Below are positions 14,556-23,374 of a stretch of 64,000 bases of DNA, in pieces; the stretch's first letter is position 1, and each line of letters begins with the position of its first letter. Both the position numbers and the translations under genes were made by a program. Source of the stretch: Ceriagrion tenellum (Eukaryota; Arthropoda; Insecta; Odonata; Coenagrionidae); contig OY720634.1 of NCBI GenBank assembly GCA_963169105.1, positions 114,426,430 to 114,490,429 on the forward strand. The letters run 5' to 3'. Below the pieces are notes generated by a model that saw nothing but the letters and a program-made list of their open reading frames with translations, was not told the DNA's origin and searched no databases.

Positions 14556-15297
14556 GAAGGTGTACGCCGCGCTTTTCTGCCCTTTCCACTTATTCCCACC
14601 CTTTCGTCTCACACACAGAACACGCTCTCCCCTTCTCCACTCCTTTCACCGCCTCTTCTTCCTTATCGCTTTCTTCATCCCTCCACTTGCTACCCTCTAC
14701 AACCATCTCACCATATTCGACCACCCCTCGTCTCCACACTTTTAAAATCCACCCGCCCTTACCCTCGACCCCCATCGCCCTTCCTGTTAACCTCCCTCCA
14801 ACCCCGGCTACCCCTCTCGCATGCACTCCGATATCCAGACTTCCTCCATCCCACCCACATCTCACCCTTCCTTACTTCCTCCATTAATTCCCTCGACCCT
14901 GCCCCCCTCCTTCGCCAAACTACCCCGACTCCTCCCCCCACCTCCTCCTCAAAATCCCCCCGCCCACGTCTCCGTCTCCTTCCCCGTCTTTCCTACGCCT
15001 CCGCTCCTCTCCCTCCTGCCATTCATCATGCCGCCGGATTGCCTTGCTGCCGGGAAGATTACGCCGCCAGATATTTATGTGGTGGTTGACTCCGTATTCA
15101 CGGCATTGCAGGCCTCTCCGCTTTTAGACTCTCTCAACAGTCCAACCCGGAGAAGGAAGGTTGGGCCAGGGAGGAAGGAGGGGGCATGTTTAAGTCTCAG
15201 GAGAAAGGGGAGGGGTTGGCACGTATATATAAAGAGAGACAGAGCGAGTGTGGAGGACGAGGGGTGGGTCTGGGAGAGAGAGTGGTACAAACGGTGA
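14556..15297. other. Strand-switching pyrimidine/purine island
   Basis: The plus strand is strongly CT-rich from about 14570 to 15020, then GA-rich from about 15130 to 15290, with a balanced segment between. A 158-codon frame (14821-15297, plus) and a 91-codon minus frame are open here. Their predicted products are low-complexity proline/serine- or glycine/arginine-rich, as expected from biased sequence, so I do not call them genes. Confidence 0.5.
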
Positions 15298-18200
15298 TTT
15301 GTCAACCTCTTAATGCGAGATGATTTGTATTAACTTTGCATTCCACGTTGTGTCTCTCAAGGCACTCAGAAGGCAAGCGTATTAGAACAAGTGCATGGGT
15401 CATTTTCCAGCAACTTTCACTGCAATCGACTCGATCGTAATTCACTGAAATATACTCATGTAGAATTCGGAAGCATGAATCTAAATTAAGGTACAAATTA
15501 TCAGAATACAGGTTTTTAACTACTGAGGAATGGCAGTGAAACGAACCACATATATTCAAGGGATATCATTAGAAGAGCATAACTAAGAGAGGGGTTGAAG
15601 TTTATCAAGACATAAAAAAGGAGCCATATGAGTTTCATATAGTGTATATGAGCATAAATTTTTTGCTATTGCGCATTTTATTTTTCATTCATACCAGTAT
15701 TCCGAACCTATGTTGTCTCGAAGCGACTATATAATTTAATTGTTAATTAGAGTCTTCCGTTGTTAATTGTGTAATGTACTTAATGTAAATTAAATAAGAC
15801 TGTTTAAATTTGAAGATCATAGCAATAAAGAGGAGGAAATTTGGTCTAAATTATTTGAATCGGGTAGAAAACCTTGTTTCACAGATATGAAAATTAACAC
15901 TGCCCTCTAAATTAGCCAATTTCCTACGCAATTAACGCGACTCGAGTCAAATATTCAGAAATATATTAACCCATACCTACGTAAGGGAAGCAAAATTCAC
16001 CAGTAAATGCACCGAGCGCCTTTCAATCAATTTTCACAAAGATAAATAGGGCATTCATGACACAAAGTTTCATTTGTGTTATTGACACTTTCCAGGTGTG
16101 ATTCCCTAAATTCTTTTCTCTCATGGAAAAATTATACCTGGATTAGAGTATGAGAACTAGATACATCCCAACTTACATTTGGAAGTGTATATTTCCAATA
16201 TGTGTGGCGCAAGCATTCATAGAAAACAATTTATCTTTCTCTTTTTCCATTTGTTTACAACCGCCAAGTCACGCGGATGGATTTCCTGTTAAAGAAACAG
16301 TCACGACATTATGTGACAGGTAACTCAAAGAAACCCCTAGAAGTTCGATAATTTAAAATTTCATACTTAAGAAGGTAAGCGGGAATTTCTCCACTCTCAC
16401 ATGCCTCTACCTCTGGGTCTCACAGTCTTATTCATTCGTTTCCCATTATACATGCATCCATTTAACTTCGGAGGCGATACCTCATACTTCTTTAAACACT
16501 TCCTTAAACACTTCGAGCCAATCACAAGGGTTTCTTCAACATCTTGCATGAAGCAACACATATATATTTTTATTCGTCCTCGTTTAGGTTAAAAAGCTAA
16601 ATCCTCTTTTTGCAAGGAGTGCACGATTCATTTTAATTAGATTCTTCCTTCCACACCGTTTTCATGCGTCTCAATGGTCCAATTATTTGTAAAGCACTTG
16701 ATTTTTACCAATTTCCTCGCGAACGACGCATCCTTCAAGCAATATTTCAGACGATGAGCAGACACCAGGGATTTTCAAGAGTTTCCTACCAGAAGGTTTG
16801 CAAGTTTCCTCTAGCATATAGAAACGAAGATATTGTCTCAACTCGCCGCGAATACCAACTGTCATTCTCACCTGAAGACAAGCGCTAGATGTTACATGCG
16901 GACTGAAGCTAGAGATATAATTTGACACCATTTGTCTTGAAAACGTTCTATCATTCGCTCTGAAATAACCCAGCGCATCTCATCCCCTAGGTTTCTACAC
17001 GTCCGGCCAAATAATTGTCGAATAAAATTAGGCCCCGAGTTCTCTCTAAGGGAAGCGTAGACTTGGCATGAAAGGGACGCCTCTCACTCCGTCACGTCGC
17101 GTCAAGCTAGAGTAAATTTTACGAAGAACACTGACCGTGCATTACACGGAACCACACATATTTGCCAGTTTTGACTCAGTTCCACCCTATCATTCTTCGT
17201 CGTTTACTAATGCAAAAATCCATTTCATTAATGTAAATAATTTATTAAACAAAGTTCTGATACGTAAACTGAATGTCAAGGAAGGCAATGCAATAAAAAA
17301 ATTTCAGTTTAATTGCTATAATTTTTCACTATCTCCATTTTTCTCAACCCTTCACTTAATGCCGGTGCACTAAATATCGTTTCAGGGGATCGCCGGGTAA
17401 TAGGTACATGTCGGTAAGTTTTGAATATCATACTTTACCTTTTATACCTTTTACGCATTAGCTGGATATGGTCGAATATATTGTACATAAAAATTGAAAA
17501 AAATTCGCGAGACCAAACTTGGCTTCAATAAAACTATCACCGATCATCTATTCGATTTAAATATAAATAATACTATGTCGTCGCTCGTTTCTCAAAGAAA
17601 AATATTTTTTGTATTGATATACCTATTTACTGTTAAAATGCATTATTTATTTATAAATATGGCCAAACCCAACAGACTCCTGTTAAAGCAATTGAATGTT
17701 AAATTGACTACTCGATTAAACCAGTCCCATATTTCTTTTGTTTGTAGATGTATGTATCCAGCGAATACAAACACGTTTAAAGCCTTGTTACCAATGGTGC
17801 AGATGGGGTGGGGAGGTATAGTATGGGGTGAAACGAAATTAGATGGCGGCAAATTATTACCCACCCAACCCATTTGCTGAAGTAATATAGTCACTTAAAA
17901 AAGTACGTAAGTAATGTTGTTTCTAATCAGTAGCTTTAATCATAAAGAGTTAAAAGTACGGCAATAAAAATTTGTGGCGGATAGAAACTCGTGGCTAAGC
18001 CAATTTCGAACTTGTAGATAACAATCCTGATACCAGGACTGAGTAAAATCTTCTAATATTCTGGAATAACATGACGTTTACAAAAATGCCTCCTGCAGCA
18101 TAAGGTTAATATGCATCTACAATACAAGGCTTCAAAGAAAAAAGGCCAAGATGAGGTCCTGTGTTTACACTTCGTTGGGAGACGAAAAAACTGCAAGAGC

Positions 18201-18709
18201 CTGTGCGACGTTGGGAGTGTGAATGGAGGCGCTATTAGTGTCGCAGGTGAGGGCAGATGTAGCTCGAGCGGGTATGAAGTGCGAGTCAAAGCGGATGCAG
18301 GGGAAGATGATCCGGCTGAGAGCGTAACCGATCGGTAGTCGAAATGCACAGGGAGAGAGAAGTCTTCGAATGCTTTGGCACAGTCACCCGGAAGGTGAAA
18401 AGGGGGAGAGTTTTCAGACGGACGTGTTTGACCTCGGAATGAGGAGCAGGTGCTACACCGACTTGGGGAAGGCAGTTGCGAAGGTCTCAGGTTAGTTTTT
18501 CAGGTAAAAAGGCCAGGAAAAGACGAAATTTCCAAACAATTTTGATTTCAAGGAGCCTCAAGGTGGTATGGGTCTCCCAAGAATGTCCTAAAATTCACTT
18601 GCAGCGAAAAAACTTTATGAAGAGGTATATGTACGATGTTCTCACTCAATCAATAGGTTATCAGAATTGTCATCGATGGTAGCAAGGGTTGATATAGCAC
18701 CTTTTATAA
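15298..18709. other. AT-rich non-coding stretch, no gene recognised
   Basis: Mostly AT-rich. A GC-richer segment at about 18110-18450 has frames open on both strands (98 codons minus, 75 codons plus), but neither resembles a known family. A 128-codon plus frame at 17494-17880 also shows no motif. I see no RNA gene or clear repeat before the copia remnant begins. Confidence 0.55.
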
Positions 18710-20310
18710 TTACTAACGATATTTTCCCTTTTCTAATGAAAGACCTGAAAACAATCTAACATAAGCCCTTTGAATTTAGGAACTTTGAACCAAACAAACA
18801 ACTACGTAATTAAAAAACAAACTCGTGTTACTATCAATTAGCACGTTAATATTTATCACCGGAATAGAATTCAACTTGACTTCATCGCCAAAAAGTCTAA
18901 GTCAATCATTCCTTCCAAGGCTGATTCAATTGCAGCAGTAGTTCTGCCTCAGTTGTTGATGACGTTACTATTGCTTGCCTCTGACTTAGCTATGAGATAG
19001 CTCCTCCTCTATACAGAATTACTACTTCTGAGGTAGACCAGCCAATTTTCGTACCTCCGCCGAAATCTGCATCACTGTGTCATTTTAAAATACCCTTTTT
19101 TAATTTAACTAATTAATTTCCTTTCGCCTTTTTCTATGGTTCGTGCGAAGTTAAGAAACAACCTCTTGGGTATAATTACATTTTCTGCCGTTGAATTTTC
19201 AAACGAACTAGATAAAACCCCAACGCTGTATGCTATATCAGGTCTTGTGCCAAGTATTAGATACATAAAAGTACCAACATATTGACTCTACGGTAAAGTA
19301 ACTTCTTTTTTCCTTTCTTTTCCTGATTTTTAAGTCTCTTAAGCCTCCAAAATTGGCGATTATTCTAATTACATTCTGAAAAACTGAAACGCTCATTTTC
19401 TTGGCTAAAGCTCTTGGATAAATTTTAATAAATCATCCTCTAATCTATCTAAATTTAAATACCTTAATAATAGTCAGCCGTTCTTGAAACTATTTTGAAT
19501 CTTGTTCTAAAATCCTCTAATGCTTTATCGCCGGTTGTTCCAAACAGTCCATCATCAACATATAATGCCACAATCAGCTTCTAACCATCTCGCTCTCGGT
19601 TGTAAAAGCAATCATCAGCATCTTTTGAAACAAAGTCTTACAAAAAATTCTCCAAAACCCTTGTGCCAATACCTTGTGGCATGCTTCAGTCATATAAACT
19701 TATTTAGTCTGCATTCTTGATCGGTTTCATCACAATATATTAGGTTGCTAGTCATATTTGATATCCCCAAGTTTTCCGTATAAAAATACAGATGAGACAT
19801 CAAACAGTGCTAAATGGATATGATCATTGGCAGCTATACTTAGAAGAGATGATCTATATTATCAATATTTATACTTAATCATTGATCCATCTGGTTTTGT
19901 TTCGAACCAAAAATCTCATTTATATGGTATTACATTAGCACCTTAGGGTAAACTAACTTAATCCCAACTCTGGTTTTTCTTTAATGAAACCATTTCATTA
20001 TCCAAGGCCAACTCCTACTCGGGATAATCTGTACTATTTATAGCCTCTTCATGTGGATCACAAAGGCATCGGCTAAAAATACCATGGCTTGATGATAAGC
20101 TTTTCAATTTAGAGCGATCTCTAAATTTACTACCTGCTTGTGCTGAAGCCTTTCCTATTCTTCTTATTCCTCCTCGTTTCGATTTCTTGTATTTTCCACT
20201 TGCTTCATATTCTACACCACTTGTTTTAAGTGTTCCATTAGAATCACTCAGACTGGCATCATTTAAATCAGCTTCATGGTCTTCAAGAAATTATTCTTGA
20301 TTTTACTGAA
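18710..20310 (-). mobile_element. Degenerate Ty1/copia retrotransposon, pol remnant
   Basis: This is the 3' half of a copia-type pol gene on the minus strand, broken by many stops and at least one frameshift. Reading from high to low coordinates, an open stretch of about 75 codons without a start (about 20050-20275) corresponds to the linker before the reverse transcriptase. Next come a recognisable RT start (EMVSLKKNQSWD, then KPDGSMIKYK), FDVSSVFLYG at 19775-19804, and the catalytic box ALYVDDGL with YVDD codons at 19551-19562. These are followed by GTRPDIAYSVGVLS around 19212-19251, RNase H signature SDADFGGG..GWSTSE around 19023-19078, and STTEAEL near 18944-18965. The motif order and spacing are those of copia RT and RNase H. 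I could not identify gag, protease, integrase or LTRs. It is an old, inactive copy lying head-to-head with the LINE that begins near 20400. Confidence 0.88.
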
Positions 20311-20438
20311 GATTACTCTTTAACTGGCAACTTTACAGTTTCTACGCATTACAGCAACAAATGACAAAACTGTGGCACCATATATAAACTAACTCTTATT
20401 ACTTTATTAACACATATAAATATAGATATTAAACATAG

Positions 20439-21175
20439 ATGCTTTATTATTTGTTATTTTCGGATATAGTTAATTTGAACCAGTGTAAGAAAAATGAAAT
20501 AATTGTGACATTTATTGACTATTGCAAGGCTTTTGATACATTGAATACCAAAATTCTACTCAATATTCTATATAATATTGGTATTAGAGGCAATATTCAT
20601 GATTGGTTTAAAAGCTATTTTACTGGACGATAGATCATGGTTAAGTAAAATGATAATATGAGTGATAGGAAAATTTTGAACTGTGGTGTACCTCAAGGCT
20701 CCACACTAGGTCCTATTCTTTTTACAATTTATATAAATGGAGAGTTTTCATGTATAAACCATAGCAAAATAATATTATATGCTGATAATGTGGCTTTAAT
20801 TTGCACGCATAAGGATTTTGATAAAGCACAGCAGAAGATGCAAAATGACATAAACTCGATTGCCGAATGGTCACATGACCACGATCTACTGATTAGTAAT
20901 AATAAATCAAAAGTAATACATATAGTTAGCAAAATGGATAGACATAAATCTATAAATTTAACGGTTCAAGATCATGATTGCATGCATAACCATTATCTAA
21001 AGGCAAATTGTAGATGTAGTAGAATGATCCAAGTTGAAAAATACAAGTATTTAGGTAAAATAATTGACTGTAATTTTAAATTTGGTGAACATATTTAAAA
21101 CTAATAACAAACTAAGAAAAATATCCCATCGAATGTATCTTATCAAAAAATATGTTACTTCAAACATCCTACTAA
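20439..21175 (+). pseudogene. LINE reverse transcriptase, first part (disrupted)
   Basis: This part covers RT motifs upstream of the inserted element. FIDYCKAFDTLN starts at 20511 and supplies the first catalytic Asp. GIRGNIHDWFKSYFTGR follows. Two in-frame stops then break the frame between 20631 and 20657. It resumes with NCGVPQGSTLGPILF near 20679 and the box YADNVAL at 20778-20789. LINE RTs normally have YADD here, so the second catalytic Asp is replaced by Asn through one codon (AAT). Further on, YKYLGKIID..FKFGEHI ends at a stop (21096-21098). A one-base frameshift then continues the homologous sequence (NKLRKI..) up to the insertion point at 21175. Stops, a frameshift and the altered active site make this a dead copy. 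Confidence 0.87.
21173..21175. repeat. TAA target-site duplication, left copy
   Basis: TAA lies directly before the first base of the foldback element (CAAGG). The same three bases lie directly after its last base (22371-22373). Removing the element and one TAA leaves the LINE frame in register, which supports this as the true duplicated target. Confidence 0.85.
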
Positions 21176-21703
21176 CAAGGAGACATCGCGTAACAGTAAT
21201 CGAGGACGAAGACAAGACATATGTTATCTCAAAGGGGAGTGAAAATGCCGAAAATTGGTAATGTCTTTCTGCCCCAAGTTCCCGGGTTCGTGAGAAAATT
21301 GCTAATAAACATTTTCGTCCCAAGTAAATACTTGCGATTTCGCGCCTTACACAACAAAGCGAAATTGCCAAGGTGGTTAAGGCGCCACTACCGATTATGC
21401 TGGGTTGGAGTGGGACGTCGCGGGTTCGAGGCTCGTACATGTATTATTTTTTTTCGCTCGAATATACTTTGGAAACCACGAAAGATGCCAGATTCCGAAC
21501 GTATACGACAGTAACTACGGTTTTTTTTTTTCGTTTTAAAACTATTTTCTGGCATTTCTACTGCCCAGAGTGTTGTAGACAATTGTGGAGTTTTTATCAT
21601 TTGCTCCGAAGGAGAGTTGGAGGAGAAAGGAGCGTCATTGGCCGAGTATTTCCGATTTTGAAATACTTTTTGAAAGAGGAATGACTCCGATTAGTCGTGG
21701 GAC
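21176..21703 (+). repeat. Left inverted arm of the foldback element
   Basis: This 528-bp arm is the reverse complement of 21856-22370 with only a scattering of single-base differences by eye. It also has one extra insert of about 12 bases near 21665-21676 and one extra T in a T run near 21521-21531. It contains a tRNA-like unit at about 21367-21454. Confidence 0.9.
21367..21454 (+). promoter_or_regulatory. tRNA-like unit with Pol III box A, box B and T8 (left arm)
   Basis: Box A-like TGGTTAAGGCG lies at 21374-21384, matching the D-arm region of leucine/serine-type tRNAs. Box B-like GGTTCGAGGCT lies at 21423-21433, 38 bases downstream, within normal tRNA gene spacing. A run of eight T at 21447-21454 could terminate Pol III. 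A T-stem (GCGGG/CTCGT, with wobble pairs) can form around the TTCGAGG loop, but the acceptor ends do not pair, so it is not an intact tRNA. The likely role is the internal promoter of a tRNA-derived sequence; activity is not shown. Confidence 0.6.
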
Positions 21704-21855
21704 TTTCTGGAGGACATTAACGGAAGACAAAAATGTTAATGTTTATCTTGAAGCGATCTGATTGCTTTAAATTTCCTAGAAATTGTGATCCAAAGCGGAT
21801 ATTTTTTACTCAACTTTTCCTTCAATCGCGAAGATTTTCCTGCCAGACTTTCCTG
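21704..21855. other. Spacer between the foldback arms
   Basis: This 152-bp AT-rich segment has no partner in the opposite arm. It would form the loop if the element or its transcript folded. I see no coding potential or motif in it. Confidence 0.8.
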
Positions 21856-22370
21856 GTCCCACGACTAATCGGAGTCATTCCTATTTCAAAATCGGAAATA
21901 CTCGGCCAATGACGCTTCTTTCTCCTCCAACTCTCCTTCGGAGCAAATGATAAAAACTCCACAATTGTCTACAACACTCTGGGCAGTAGAAATGCCAGAA
22001 AATAGTTTTAAAACGAAAAAAAAAACCGTAGTTACTGTCGTATACGTTCGGAATCTGGCATCTTTCGAGGTTTCCAAAGTATATTCGAGCAAAAAAAAAT
22101 AATACATGTACGAGCCTCGAACCCGCGACGTCCCACTCCAACCCAGCATAATCGGTATTGGCGCCTTAACCACCTCGGCAATTTCGCTTTGTTGTGTAAG
22201 GCGCGAAATCGTAAGTATTTAGTTGGGACGAAAATGTTTATTAGCAATTTTCTCACGAACCCGGGAACTTGGGGCAGAAAGACATTACCAATTTCCGGCA
22301 TTTTCACTCCCCTTTGAGATAACATATGTCTTGTCTTCGTCCTCGATTACTGTTACGCGATGTCTCCTTG
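21856..22370 (-). repeat. Right inverted arm of the foldback element
   Basis: This 515-bp arm is the reverse complement of the left arm and ends in CCTTG at 22370. It lacks the roughly 12-base insert present in the left arm. It carries the second tRNA-like unit in opposite orientation. Confidence 0.9.
22091..22179 (-). promoter_or_regulatory. tRNA-like unit with Pol III box A, box B and T run (right arm)
   Basis: This is the mirror copy of the left-arm unit. On the minus strand, box A lies at 22162-22172, box B at 22113-22123, and the T run corresponds to the A9 at 22091-22099. Transcription from either unit would run inwards, towards the spacer. Confidence 0.6.
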
Positions 22371-22373
22371 TAA
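22371..22373. repeat. TAA target-site duplication, right copy
   Basis: Matches the TAA at 21173-21175 on the other side of the foldback element. Confidence 0.85.
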
Positions 22374-22838
22374 GTGTTTATTATGCTTTGGTTAAATCGT
22401 TGATAAGATATGGCCTGACAATGTGTGGCAACTCTGCTAACATACATAAAAAATCTTTGATTAACTCCCAAAATCGAATAGTAAAAACAATATATAGATG
22501 TAACCGCAATTTGGGAGATGATGTGGATATTCCAGATATTGATTTGGTCTATAAGAACATATGTGTACTGCCAATAAATAAGATCTTTGAATATATACTC
22601 ATTACAGAAAAGTATTACAATAATAAATATAGGGTTAAAAAAGACAAAATGTACAATGCAGTTAACACATACGGAATCGTACGAAATTCCAAAGACATAT
22701 ACAAATTATGGAGATAGAATGCTAAGGGTAACGATACCGAAATTACTCAATTATGTAAATGTTAGTATACCTAACATAACCACAATTTCGGAATTAAAAA
22801 TAAATTGTAAGAATATATTGCTTGAAAATCAATTATAA
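22374..22838 (+). pseudogene. LINE reverse transcriptase, C-terminal part
   Basis: This is the continuation of the RT after the foldback element. It begins with the conserved thumb-region pattern VYYALVKSLIRYGLTMCGN, followed by the linker with a helix containing NSQNRIVKTIYR. One frameshift near 22700 separates this from the last block (TNYGDRMLRVTIPKLLNYVN ... ILLENQL), which ends at a stop at 22836-22838. That final block has the form expected for the C-terminus of CR1/Jockey-like LINE proteins, so the original stop is probably here. Confidence 0.85.
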
Positions 22839-23374
22839 CTTAATGAACGGATTGTTATTCTCCTATATATATGTTTAACTGATAAACAGTGTAACTTATT
22901 TTCTTTATAATAAGAGTAATAATTAATTGTGCCTGTTCAACATATGTATTTTCCTGAATAATTATACTGATGTGATGTAATAATGGAATAAAACTCAACC
23001 TGCATAATAATTTTTGCCTACACAAGCACCTCCTGACGAGCCAGTGGCTCAGAAGGACTTATATTGTATTTACAAGGTTTACATGTACTGACATAAATTT
23101 GTAAACATTTCAATTTTACCTATTTCTGATAATGGTACTTGTATTTCTTGCATTATTGTAACGAGACCTGCACTTGAATTATTTTTTATAACTTTATAAT
23201 AATGTATTTCTTAAATGTTAATTGTATTAACTTAGAGACCAGTAAGTCAAATCTGACGCTGGGTTACTTATTAAATTTAAACTTATTCGTACGATGCAAT
23301 TCGTCCGTCCTCTGCGTAGTGTTTTTATCATGTTTTGATTTCGTGAAATAAAATGCTCTACTTTGAAAAAAAAA
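22839..23374 (+). other. LINE 3' untranslated region with AATAAA and poly(A)
   Basis: About 500 bases of AT-rich sequence lie between the RT stop and an AATAAA hexamer at 23347-23352. A run of nine A at 23366-23374 follows 13 bases later. The layout is that of a reverse-transcribed polyadenylated RNA and marks the 3' end of the LINE copy. Confidence 0.75.

Larger units (their letters stand above)
21176..22370. mobile_element. Foldback / long-TIR non-autonomous DNA element
   Basis: A 1195-bp element made of two long inverted arms (21176-21703 and 21856-22370) around a 152-bp spacer. Its ends are CAAGGAGACATCGCG and the reverse complement. It is flanked by a 3-bp TAA duplication, which is typical of PIF/Harbinger elements (TWA targets), although other families with 3-bp duplications such as CACTA-like ones cannot be excluded. 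It encodes no transposase, so it would have depended on one supplied elsewhere. The open frames in the arms (for example 97 codons, near-identical in both arms) are mirror images of one another and resemble no family. The element interrupts the LINE RT coding region between its YLGKIID and YYALVKS regions. The high arm identity suggests either a young insertion or arm homogenisation. Confidence 0.88.
20400..23374 (+). mobile_element. 5'-truncated non-LTR (LINE) retrotransposon, interrupted by a DNA element
   Basis: This is a LINE copy that keeps the middle and C-terminal part of its reverse transcriptase, a 3' untranslated region, an AATAAA signal at 23347-23352 and a run of nine A at 23366-23374. 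No endonuclease or ORF1 is visible, so the copy is 5'-truncated, starting somewhere near 20400. The RT style (KAFDTLN, GVPQGSTLGPILF, YLGKIID, YYALVKSLIRYG, and a C-terminal PKLLNYVN..K..LLE pattern) fits the broad CR1/Jockey/I superfamily; I do not assign a clade. A foldback element occupies 21176-22370. I could not find a clear target-site duplication for the LINE itself. Confidence 0.85.

Noticed and set aside
14821..15297. 158-codon proline/serine-rich plus-strand frame
   Set aside because: The product is low-complexity and comes directly from a CT-rich block followed by a GA-rich block; it is not evidence of coding.
21367..21454. A functional tRNA gene in the foldback arm
   Set aside because: Box A, box B and a T-stem are present, but the acceptor ends do not pair and no proper anticodon arm could be drawn; kept only as a tRNA-like unit.
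21221..21514. 97-codon frame repeated in both foldback arms (21221-21514 and 22032-22325) as a transposon protein
   Set aside because: The two copies are simply inverted duplicates of the same DNA; the frame runs through the tRNA-like unit and resembles no transposase.
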